Part shown: positions 6,700 to 14,368 of the stretch, in pieces
Layout: every line of letters starts with the position of its first letter
Position numbering within the stretch: the stretch's first letter is position 1
Source: Allokutzneria sp. NRRL B-24872
GTDB taxonomy: Bacteria; Actinomycetota; Actinomycetes; Mycobacteriales; Pseudonocardiaceae
NCBI RefSeq assembly: GCF_002155965.1
Contig: NZ_MUMH01000006.1
Span: forward strand, 62,001 to 126,000
Reading direction: 5' to 3'
DNA length: 64,000 nt
The notes under the pieces: model-generated
Database searches by the model: none
Told to the model about the DNA's origin: nothing
Seen by the model: only the letters and a program-made list of their open reading frames with translations
Position numbers and translations under genes: made by a program

Positions 6700-9255
6700 T
6701 CACCCGATGAGCTGCGCGGTCGTCCTGTGCATCACCAGTCGGCCGGTGGCGGGCGGCACCCGCTTCAGCCACGAGTCCACGTGGGTCTTGGTCGCGATCC
6801 GCATGAGCCACGGCAGCGGTCGCTCGATCCCGGGGTTGGCCACCTCGGTGCAGGCCACGAACGCGCGCGCCATGGTCTCCTGGACCAGCCGCTCGGCGTG
6901 GTTGATGTCGCCGGCCAGCCGCAGGCAGTACTGGAACAGCTCCGGCCGCAGCGGTTCGAGGCGGTGCAGGAAGTCCCGCTTGGCGCTGCGCACCGTCTGG
7001 ACCAGCTCCGGCTCCAGCACCACCGAGGCCGCCGCGATGGCGCGCTCGGCGAGTCGGGGCAGGCGGGTGGTGGAACTGGTGGTCTCCAGCGCCTTGGCCG
7101 CGGCGGGCACCAGGTCGTCCAGCTCGTCGCGCTCCTGGAGCCCGATCCGCTGCTGCAACCGCCGCAGCGACGCCGGGGCCCACCAGGTGAACTCGCCCTG
7201 GAGCTTCACCAGTGCCGGTACCAGCAGCATCCGCACGATGGTGGCGTCCAGCGCCAGCGCGAGGATCATGCCGATGCCGATGAAGCGCATGAGCGCCATG
7301 TCGGAGAAGGAGAACGCGCCGGTGACCACGATCAGCAGCACGGCCGCAGCGCTGATCACCTTGCCGGTCTTGCCGAGGCCGATGCTCACGGCCTCCTCGG
7401 TGGTCGCGCCGCGCTCGCGGGCCTCGACCATCCGGGACATCAGGAAGACCTCGTAGTCGGTGGAGAGGCCGAACACCACGGCCGCCATCAGCACGACGAC
7501 GCCGGCTTCGAGCGGTCCGGGCTCCACGCCGAGCAGGTCGGCGCCGTGGCCGTCCTGGAAGACCCAGACCAGCGCGCCGAAGGTGGCGGTGAGGCTGACC
7601 GCGCTCATCACCACGGCCTTGATCGGCATCATCACCGAGCCGAAGGCCAGGAACATCAGCACCATGGTCGCGCCGACGACCAGCAGGATCATCCACGGCA
7701 GCTGGGCGGCCGTCGCGGCGAGGCTGTCCACCACCTCGGCGGTGCGACCGCCCACCATGACCTCGGTGCCCGCGGGCTCGGAGAGGTTGCGCAGATCGGC
7801 GACCGCGGTCTTGGCCTCGGAGCTGAGCGAGCCGCCGGGCAGCTTCGCGGAGATCGTCGCGACGTCACCGGCGGACTGGCCGGGCTTCACCTCGGTGACG
7901 CCGGGGACCTTGCCGACCACGTCGATGAACTTCTGCACGGTCTCCGGGGTCGGCGCCTTGCCGTCGTAGCCGCGCAGCACGATCTGCGCGCCGTCCGCGC
8001 CGAGCTGCGGGAACTCGCGCATCAGCTGCTCGGCGGACTGGCGGGCGGAGTTCTCCTGCGGCAGCACCTTCTCGGTGACCGCGCCGAAGTTGACGCCGAG
8101 GAACGGGGCGCCGAGCACGAAGAGCATGGCCAGGATCGGCGCGGCCACGAAGACCGGGCGCTTCATCACCCAGTCGGCGAGCTTGCGCCAGCCCGGCCAC
8201 TCGCGGTGCTGCGCGGCGTCCTCACCGCGCCGCCACGGCATGGACAGCGCGTCCACGCGACGGCCGAGCACCGCGAACACGGCGGGCAGCAGGGTCAGCG
8301 AGAGCACGGCGGCGATGCCGACCGCCGCCATGCCGCCGTAGCCGACGGACTTGAGGAACGCCTGCGGGAAGAGCAGCAGGCCGCCGAGCGCGATCACCAG
8401 CAGGGTGGAGGAGAAGGCGACGGTGCGACCGGCCGTGGCGACGGTGCGCTGCACGGCGTCCTCGGTGGAGCGGCCGCCAGCCAGCTCCTCGCGGAAGCGG
8501 CCGACCATGAAGAGGCCGTAGTCGATGGCCAGCCCGAGCCCGAGCAGCGTGGCCACGTTCACCGCGAAGGTGTTCACGTCGCCGAAGACGGTGAGCAGCC
8601 GGAGCACACCGAGCGCGCCGAGGATGGTCAGGCCGCCGATGGCCACCGGCAGCGAGGCCGCGACCAGGCCGCCGAAGAAGAGCACGAGCAGCACCAACGT
8701 CACCGGCAGCGAGATCAGCTCGGCCCGCACCAGGTCGTTGTGCGAGATCTCGTTGATCTCCTTGCCGAGTGCGAAGTAGCCGGTCACGGTCGTCGCGGCG
8801 CCCTCGACCGAGATCATGTCCCTGACCTCGTCGAAGGCGGCCAGCTTCTCGTCCTCGTTGGCTCCGGCGAGGGTGAAGACGGCGACGCCGCGCTGCTTGT
8901 CCGGCGTGGCGAACTGCGGGTTCGGCAGCTGCCAGTAGGAGACGACCTTGCTGACCTTGTTCTGCGGCAGCGTGCTCAGCCTGCTGTTGATCCGCTGGCC
9001 CAGCTGCGGGTCGTCGACCGACTTGCCCTGCGGCACGGTGTAGATCGCGACGAAGTCGCCGCCGGGCTTGCCCAGTGTCTTCTCGACCGCCTTGGTCGCC
9101 TGCACCGCCTCGCTGGTGGGGTCGTCGTAGCCGCCCTGGGACAGCCGGTCGAAGACCCCGCTGCCCCACGCCCCGCCCAGCAGGGCGATCAGCAGCACTG
9201 TGCCAACGACGAGCCAGCGTTGGCGGTGAACCATCGATCCCCAAGCAGCGAACAC
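6700..9255 (-). CDS. MMPL-family transporter with C-terminal sigma-70 region 2-like domain
   Basis: An 851-residue protein. The GTG start at 9255 follows GGAGGGG and matches the start of its paralogue (VFxxWGSxVHRxRW). Residues 1 to about 690 are an actinobacterial MMPL exporter: twelve membrane segments in two halves, the extracellular SQGGYDDPTSEA segment, and the GLAIDYGLFMVGR and FGLSTDYEVFLMSR motifs. The paralogue at 9499-11673 ends shortly after the shared WWAP...LRRLQQRxGLQE segment. This protein instead continues with a linker and then, at about residues 760-832, a block with LRPELFQYCLRLAGD, AERLVQETMARAF and PLPWLMRIATKTHVDSWL. That order and those residues match region 2 of ECF sigma factors. 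No region 4 follows. The frame is continuous with ordinary codon use. Substrate unknown; membrane lipid or drug export is typical of the family. Confidence 0.85.
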   Translation of the reverse strand: MFAAWGSMVHRQRWLVVGTVLLIALLGGAWGSGVFDRLSQGGYDDPTSEAVQATKAVEKTLGKPGGDFVAIYTVPQGKSVDDPQLGQRINSRLSTLPQNKVSKVVSYWQLPNPQFATPDKQRGVAVFTLAGANEDEKLAAFDEVRDMISVEGAATTVTGYFALGKEINEISHNDLVRAELISLPVTLVLLVLFFGGLVAASLPVAIGGLTILGALGVLRLLTVFGDVNTFAVNVATLLGLGLAIDYGLFMVGRFREELAGGRSTEDAVQRTVATAGRTVAFSSTLLVIALGGLLLFPQAFLKSVGYGGMAAVGIAAVLSLTLLPAVFAVLGRRVDALSMPWRRGEDAAQHREWPGWRKLADWVMKRPVFVAAPILAMLFVLGAPFLGVNFGAVTEKVLPQENSARQSAEQLMREFPQLGADGAQIVLRGYDGKAPTPETVQKFIDVVGKVPGVTEVKPGQSAGDVATISAKLPGGSLSSEAKTAVADLRNLSEPAGTEVMVGGRTAEVVDSLAATAAQLPWMILLVVGATMVLMFLAFGSVMMPIKAVVMSAVSLTATFGALVWVFQDGHGADLLGVEPGPLEAGVVVLMAAVVFGLSTDYEVFLMSRMVEARERGATTEEAVSIGLGKTGKVISAAAVLLIVVTGAFSFSDMALMRFIGIGMILALALDATIVRMLLVPALVKLQGEFTWWAPASLRRLQQRIGLQERDELDDLVPAAAKALETTSSTTRLPRLAERAIAAASVVLEPELVQTVRSAKRDFLHRLEPLRPELFQYCLRLAGDINHAERLVQETMARAFVACTEVANPGIERPLPWLMRIATKTHVDSWLKRVPPATGRLVMHRTTAQLIG

Positions 9256-9498
9256 GAGCCCCTCCGGATGGCGGCAGTCCGGCAACCACGACTGTCCGGC
9301 GGTCCCGACCACTGAGCAGCGGATCAATCACTCTCAGTAGAAATTCTCGGCGGGCTTACGCCAAACGGTGGAACTCGGCAGAGGCTACTCAGGGGTATCA
9401 GCTAACGATAGCGTCACAGAAAGAAGTTCGATGTTGAAATTAGCCTTTTCCAGGTGCAGGCAAACACTTATGGGTGAAGCCATCAACGATCTTGCTTG

Positions 9499-11673
9499 TC
9501 AGGCCACCGGCTGGGGATTCCTGGACGTTTCGACGTCCTCCGGAAGGTCGTCGGACTCCTGGAGGCCGACTCGCTGCTGAAGCCGCCGGAGCGGCCCCGG
9601 CGCCCACCACGCCGCGTCACCGAGCAGGCGCATGACGGCGGGGACGAGCAGCATCCGCACGATCGTCGCGTCCAGCACGAGCGCGAGGATCATGCCGACG
9701 CCGACGAAGCGCATCATCGCCACGTCGGAGAAGGCGAACGCGCCGGTGACCACGATCAGCAGCACGGCCGCGGCGCTGATCACGCGCCCGGTCTTGGCGA
9801 TACCGGTGGCCACGGCCTCCACGTTGTTCGCGCCCTTGGCCTTCGCCTCGACCATCCTCGACATGAGGAAGACCTCGTAGTCGGTGGACAGGCCGAACAC
9901 CACGGCCGCCATCAGCACCACGATCCCGGCCTCGAGCGGTCCCGGCGTCACCCCGATCAGGTCGGCGAGGTGACCGTCCTGGAAGACCCACACCAGCACG
10001 CCGAAGGTCGCCGACAGGCTCAGCGCGCTCATCACCACGGCCTTGACCGGCAACAACACCGAGCCGAACGCCAGGAACATCAGCAGCAGCGTCGCGCCGA
10101 TCACCACGACGGCCATCAGCGGCAGCTGCGCGATGATCGCGTCCAGCGAGTCGGTCACCTGCGCGGTGATCCCGCCGACGAGCAGGTCGGTGTTCGGCGG
10201 CGGCGAGACCGCGCGGATGGCAACGACCGCGTCCTTGGCGGCGGTGCCCATCGCATCGCCCGGCAGCTTCGCGCTCAGCGTGACGACGTCCTTGCCCGCA
10301 CCGGTCACCTGGACCGCGCTGACGCCCGGCACGTTGTCCACCGACGCGGCAAAGCTGGCGACCGCGCGCTGGTCCGGCGCCGAGCCGTCGCGGCTCTTGA
10401 GCACCAGCTGCGCGCCGTCGTTGGCCAGGCCGGGGAAGTTGGTGTTCAGCGTCTCGGTGGCCTGGCGGGTGGCGTTGGAGGCGGGCAGCACCTTCTCGGT
10501 GACCGCGCCGAAGCTCGCGCCGAGGAACGGGGCGCCGAGCAGCAGCAGGCCCGCGACGATCGGCACCGCGACCAGGGCCGGGCGGCGCATCACGCCGGTG
10601 GCCAGCCGGTGCCAGCCACGACCCTCCTCGGCGGCGGCGCGCTTCTGCCTGCGCCACGGCAGGCCGAGCGAGTCGATCTTCTTGCCGAGCATGCCCAGCA
10701 GCGCGGGCAGCAGCGTCAGCGACACCAGCGCCGCGATGCCGACCGCCGCCATGCCGCCGTAGGCGACCGACTTGAGGAAGCCCTGCGGGAACAGCAGGAG
10801 CCCGGCCAGCGCGATGACCAGCAGCGTCGCCGAGAACGCGACCGTGCGGCCCGCCGTTGCCACCGTGCGGCGCACGGCGTCGGGGGTCGAGCGGCCCGAG
10901 GCGATCTCCTCGCGGAAGCGCCCGACCATGAACAACCCGTAGTCGATCGCGAGCCCGAGTCCGAGCAGCGAGGCCACGTTCACCGCGAACGTGCTGACCT
11001 CGGCGAAGGAGGAGATGATCCGGATGACGCCGAGCGAGCCGAGGATCGCCAGACCGCCGACCGCCACCGGCAGCGAGGCCGCGACCAGGCCGCCGAAGAT
11101 CACCACGAGCAGGATCAGGGTGAGCGGGACCGACACCAGCTCGGCCTTGATCAGGTCGGTCTGGGTGGTCTCGTTGATCGCCGCGGCCATCGGCACGAAA
11201 CCGGCGATCTCCGTGCGCGCGCCGTCCACCTGGAGCGCATCCCGCAGCTCCGGGTACTGGCTGATCTTCTCGTTCTCGTCCGTGGACTTCAGGGTCACCA
11301 CCGCGACCCCGCGCTTCTTCTCCGCGTCGGCGAACTGCGGTGCCTTGGTGTCCCAGTAGGACAGCACGCGCTCGACCTTGTCGGAGGGCAGCGCGCGCAG
11401 CCGCTCGGTGACCTTCGTGGCGAACGCCGCGTCGTCGACGGTGCCGCTCGGCGCGGTGTAGACGACGGCGAAGTCGCCGCCCTGGCGCCCGAGCGCTTCC
11501 TTGGCGGTGGTCGTCGCCCGCGCCGCCTCGCTGCCCGGGTCCTCGTAGCCGCCCTGCGAGAGCTGGCCGAAGACCCCTGCGCCCCAGGCCCCGCCGACGA
11601 CGGTGAACAGCACGATCGCGATCGCCACCAGCCAGCGGCGGCGGTGGACGAGGGAACCCCACGAGACGAACAC
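9499..11673 (-). CDS. MMPL-family RND-like transporter
   Basis: A 724-residue inner-membrane transporter, paralogous to the gene at 6700-9255. The GTG start lies eight bases after GGAGG. It has the N-terminal membrane anchor, a large extracytoplasmic domain with the SQGGYEDPGSEA segment, and two sets of six membrane helices, including GLAIDYGLFMVGRFREE and VVFGLSTDYEVFLMSRM, which carry the Asp-Tyr pairs used in proton coupling. It ends with a short tail after WWAPGPLRRLQQR and lacks the sigma-like extension of its neighbour. The divergent TetR gene and the paired operator between them suggest substrate-inducible control. The 243 bases before the next MMPL gene are relatively AT-rich and may hold a second promoter. 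Confidence 0.9.
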   Translation of the reverse strand: MFVSWGSLVHRRRWLVAIAIVLFTVVGGAWGAGVFGQLSQGGYEDPGSEAARATTTAKEALGRQGGDFAVVYTAPSGTVDDAAFATKVTERLRALPSDKVERVLSYWDTKAPQFADAEKKRGVAVVTLKSTDENEKISQYPELRDALQVDGARTEIAGFVPMAAAINETTQTDLIKAELVSVPLTLILLVVIFGGLVAASLPVAVGGLAILGSLGVIRIISSFAEVSTFAVNVASLLGLGLAIDYGLFMVGRFREEIASGRSTPDAVRRTVATAGRTVAFSATLLVIALAGLLLFPQGFLKSVAYGGMAAVGIAALVSLTLLPALLGMLGKKIDSLGLPWRRQKRAAAEEGRGWHRLATGVMRRPALVAVPIVAGLLLLGAPFLGASFGAVTEKVLPASNATRQATETLNTNFPGLANDGAQLVLKSRDGSAPDQRAVASFAASVDNVPGVSAVQVTGAGKDVVTLSAKLPGDAMGTAAKDAVVAIRAVSPPPNTDLLVGGITAQVTDSLDAIIAQLPLMAVVVIGATLLLMFLAFGSVLLPVKAVVMSALSLSATFGVLVWVFQDGHLADLIGVTPGPLEAGIVVLMAAVVFGLSTDYEVFLMSRMVEAKAKGANNVEAVATGIAKTGRVISAAAVLLIVVTGAFAFSDVAMMRFVGVGMILALVLDATIVRMLLVPAVMRLLGDAAWWAPGPLRRLQQRVGLQESDDLPEDVETSRNPQPVA

Positions 11674-11740
11674 GATCGAGCCTCCGGCGACTGGTAGTCC
11701 GGTGACCGCTGCGGCTACCGTGCGAGAGCCGGTGCAGTCA

Positions 11741-11794
11741 GTAAACGGTGTTCACCACCGTTCGTGACCGTACGCGACGGTGAACACCGTTTAC
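11741..11794. promoter_or_regulatory. divergent TetR/MMPL operator: two inverted copies of a 16-bp element
   Basis: GTAAACGGTGTTCACC at 11741-11756 recurs as its exact reverse complement at 11779-11794. Smaller palindromes are nested in it: AACGGTG-5-CACCGTT at 11744-11762 and ACGGTG-2-CACCGT at 11777-11790. This arrangement in the 139-base gap between the TetR and MMPL genes fits two TetR dimers controlling both promoters. Binding is inferred. Confidence 0.7.
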
Positions 11795-11812
11795 AACCCG
11801 ATGGGGTGAGGT

Positions 11813-12538
11813 ATGACCGAGAGCACTCGGCGCGAGAAACTGCGGGCCGACACGGAGCGCGAGATCCTGGCCTGCGCCCGCCGACTGCTCGTCGAGGACG
11901 GCAGCCACGCCGTGACGCTGCGCGCCATCGCCCGCGAGCTCGGCATCACCGCCCCCGCGCTGTACCGCTACTACGACTCGCGCGCCGACCTGCTGCGCCA
12001 CGTCTGCGACGACATCTCCGCCGACCTGGCCGCCACGCTCACCCCGCAGATCGCCGCCGTTCCCCTCGACCAGCCCGCTGAGCGCGTGTTCACCGTCTGC
12101 CGCGCCTTCCGCCGCTGGGCGCTCGCGCACCCGAGGGAGTTCACGCTCGTCTTCGCCACCAGCCCGGAGGAGACCAACACTCCGGTCAACCGCCCTGCCC
12201 AGGACCACTTCGGCCGGGTGTTCCTGGAGATCGCCGGGCAGCTGCTGTCCGAGCACAAGATCTTCCTGTCGGACTCGCTCGACGTGCCCGATGCCCTGCG
12301 CGCCGAGCTGGCCGCCTACCGCGACGACGTCAGCGCGAGCCTGGCCGCGACCGGCATCCGCGTGCCGGAGGAGAAGCTCCAGCTGGGCACCATCTACCTG
12401 ATGCTCCAGTGGTGGGCGCGGTTGTACGGCCACGTGGCGCTGGAGGTCTTCGGCCGCTTCCCGTTCGCCGTGCCCGACGCCGAGCCGCTCTTCGAGTCCA
12501 TGCTCACCGAGCTGGCCTCCGTCGTCGGCTTCTCCTGA
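11813..12538 (+). CDS. TetR-family transcriptional regulator
   Basis: A 241-residue repressor. ATG at 11813 follows GGGGTGAGGT. Residues 14-60 form the TetR helix-turn-helix, with EILACARRLLVEDG, then VTLRAIARELGITAPALYRYYDSRADLL. The C-terminal ligand domain has the WWARLYGHVALEVFG segment found in the TetR_C_13 (WHG-type) group. It is divergent from the MMPL transporter at 9499-11673 and probably represses that gene and itself. Its stop codon directly abuts the stop of the convergent darG gene with no spacer, a plausible insertion boundary for the lower-GC darTG island. Confidence 0.9.
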   Translation: MTESTRREKLRADTEREILACARRLLVEDGSHAVTLRAIARELGITAPALYRYYDSRADLLRHVCDDISADLAATLTPQIAAVPLDQPAERVFTVCRAFRRWALAHPREFTLVFATSPEETNTPVNRPAQDHFGRVFLEIAGQLLSEHKIFLSDSLDVPDALRAELAAYRDDVSASLAATGIRVPEEKLQLGTIYLMLQWWARLYGHVALEVFGRFPFAVPDAEPLFESMLTELASVVGFS

Positions 12539-13618
12539 TCACACTGACATGGAGATGTTGTCAGCTATCCAACCTTGTTCACAGAGATGACGCCAGGCAA
12601 TCCGCACATGTCGGCTAGTGAAAAGGCGTGCAGGAGCATCCCATTTTTGGATGATCTCGTATGCACCTTCAGCACTGGAAGCAAGCTTACACTCGCTCAA
12701 GAAAAGCACCGTAGCAAGGAGCTCAAGTTCGTAGGTGTTCTCCCAGCCAACCAGCAGCTTCAGAACATCATCGATCACTTCTTGCTGCCTAAACAGGCGC
12801 TCGCCGTCCGCCTGCTTGATCGCATCCGGAAGCAGGCGTACTGGGCGCAGCTCCATGACCTTATCGGTTGCATCACCGAACCCGATCAGGAAATGCCCTT
12901 CCCATGACCGAAGCTCCCTCTCAAGGCCATGCGAGTAAGGGCCGTAGCGCCCCCTCTCGAAATCCCAGTAACGATCATCAGATCGGACTTGGGCGAAGTA
13001 GACCAGCTTCTGCATCTCCAGGCGCGCCAAGCTGTCAGCTTGGAATGCTACGCGGAATGATTCCGACCTACGTACGAACTCGGCGAAGAGAACTATCACT
13101 CCCGCACGACGACTAGTCATACTTGGCCGGAGGCTGCGGTTGGGCATGTCTTCCGGAGCGGGAGCGCCTGCTGGCGGATATATGACAACGTCTACCGACT
13201 CCAACGGAGCCAGGTGTTTAAGCAGAATTGGCAAAACTACAAACCAGTCAAGGCCACCATTACCGCACCCGAGAGGCGCTACAGCAACGGATCGAATCCC
13301 TTGCCTTTCAATTGACTCCGCAAGTGCGGCAGCCCCTGCTTCCACGTCATCCAGCCTGCTCGGCTGGCGCCAGTGACGTTTTGTTGGAACATTGAGAATC
13401 CATCGAGGTTTCTCGCCAGCACCTCGATCGATCGTCTGCACTCGACCAGGTTGTATCTCTCCTGTGGCGCACGCGTTCTCGTAGGGTTCGACAATCTCAG
13501 GGAATGCCCGCTTGAACTGCAGGGCAAGCCCCTTACCCATCACGCCAACGCAGTTGACCGGATTCACCACGGCTTCGACGTCAGCGCGTAGCAGGTTCCC
13601 GAAGGCGAATCTGATCAT
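12539..13618 (-). CDS. darG: DarG antitoxin: macro-domain DNA ADP-ribosylglycohydrolase
   Basis: A 359-residue two-part protein. Residues 1-150 are a macro domain of the DarG type: FGNLLRADVEAVVNPVN, GVMGKGLALQFKRAFP, then LNVPTKRHWRQPSRLDDVEAG and VAPLGCGNGGLDW. Lys80 in PTKRHW lies at the same motif and position as the catalytic Lys of Thermus DarG, which removes ADP-ribose from thymidine. Residues 175-359 form the C-terminal part that in DarG homologues binds and blocks DarT; it resembles SocA/DUF4065-like folds (LEMQKLVYFAQV, RYGPYSHGLER). The start ATG follows GGGGATGG and lies four bases after the darT stop, so the toxin is translated first. GC content is visibly lower than in the flanking genes. 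Confidence 0.9.
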   Translation of the reverse strand: MIRFAFGNLLRADVEAVVNPVNCVGVMGKGLALQFKRAFPEIVEPYENACATGEIQPGRVQTIDRGAGEKPRWILNVPTKRHWRQPSRLDDVEAGAAALAESIERQGIRSVAVAPLGCGNGGLDWFVVLPILLKHLAPLESVDVVIYPPAGAPAPEDMPNRSLRPSMTSRRAGVIVLFAEFVRRSESFRVAFQADSLARLEMQKLVYFAQVRSDDRYWDFERGRYGPYSHGLERELRSWEGHFLIGFGDATDKVMELRPVRLLPDAIKQADGERLFRQQEVIDDVLKLLVGWENTYELELLATVLFLSECKLASSAEGAYEIIQKWDAPARLFTSRHVRIAWRHLCEQGWIADNISMSV

Positions 13619-13622
13619 CGGT

Positions 13623-14330
13623 TCACCATCCCCGCTCGTCGAAGTACCAGTCAGGACAGGTGAGCAACCTTAGTTCGGCTAAGCATGTACCAGCCACGTG
13701 GTCTCGGACAACGTCCGCAGTGTCCTGCGTCCGGGTGACGAGCCCGGTGATGCAGTCCACAGGCACGCCGCGATGGACAAGAAGCTCAGCCATGCGGCGC
13801 TCCTTCCGATCCGGTCTCTCCTCCGTCGAGTTCCACATGACCTGTCGCATCAGCGGCCAGTCGATCATCTTGGCTACGCCTTCTGGGCCTTCAGCGAACT
13901 CAGCAAGCAGCAGCGCGGCGTTCCTGTCAGTTGCCACGACACGGCATCGTCCGGCCACTGTGGACACACGGCTAACGAGGTACACCAGCTGATCTTGAAT
14001 CTGTTGCCCTTGGATGTGATAGCTATGCGCTACCTGGAACAACATCGGTGACCGCGGAGCGTAGTAGAAGGGCACGTACTCACCAACGACTCCGCCAGGC
14101 TCGACAGGTACCCGTCTCCCACGTCTGCTCGCCTTGATGTCCTGGTTGCCGACCTCGACAACGCTCCGCTCACCCTTGCGGACTACGCAGTCAGCCATCA
14201 GCTCACCTGCTTCGACCAGCGAAGGCAGGTTGTCCACGTGAGTGAAGTGAAAGATTCGCGGATCATCCCCGTTGACGAACCTGTCCCAGGTCCAGTTCAT
14301 GTCGAGCAAGCTACAGCCAGTATCTGACAT
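13623..14330 (-). CDS. darT: DarT toxin: ssDNA thymidine ADP-ribosyltransferase (DUF4433)
   Basis: Predicted NAD-dependent enzyme that ADP-ribosylates thymidine in single-stranded DNA and blocks replication. The frame gives 235 residues from ATG 14330; the ATG at 14300 (225 residues) is closer to the family N-terminus and neither has a strong ribosome site. Visible DarT motifs are FHFTHVDNLPSLVEAGEL near the N-terminus (NAD-binding His), EYVPFYYAPRSPMLFQV, and RRMAELLVHRGVP, whose Glu corresponds to the catalytic Glu160 of Thermus DarT. It forms a two-gene operon with darG. Lower GC than neighbours and its position between housekeeping genes point to horizontal transfer. Phage defence is a known role of some DarTG systems; here it is inference. 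Confidence 0.9.
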   Translation of the reverse strand: MSDTGCSLLDMNWTWDRFVNGDDPRIFHFTHVDNLPSLVEAGELMADCVVRKGERSVVEVGNQDIKASRRGRRVPVEPGGVVGEYVPFYYAPRSPMLFQVAHSYHIQGQQIQDQLVYLVSRVSTVAGRCRVVATDRNAALLLAEFAEGPEGVAKMIDWPLMRQVMWNSTEERPDRKERRMAELLVHRGVPVDCITGLVTRTQDTADVVRDHVAGTCLAELRLLTCPDWYFDERGW

Positions 14331-14368
14331 CCCTCGCCGACATCAACTCACGTTCTGTCCACTGTGGA

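Noticed and set aside
9256-9498. Small gene between the two MMPL genes
   Set aside because: The only frames are short, run into the MMPL sequence and lack a ribosome site; the stretch is more likely promoter DNA.
12539-14340. Insertion sequence or prophage remnant carrying darTG
   Set aside because: No transposase, integrase, terminal repeats or target duplication could be seen at either edge.
14356-14368. GTCCACTGTGGAC palindrome near the darT start as a DnaA or toxin operator
   Set aside because: Only six bases per arm, shares letters with DnaA boxes by chance, and a similar CTGTCCACA also appears within a coding region at 21427.
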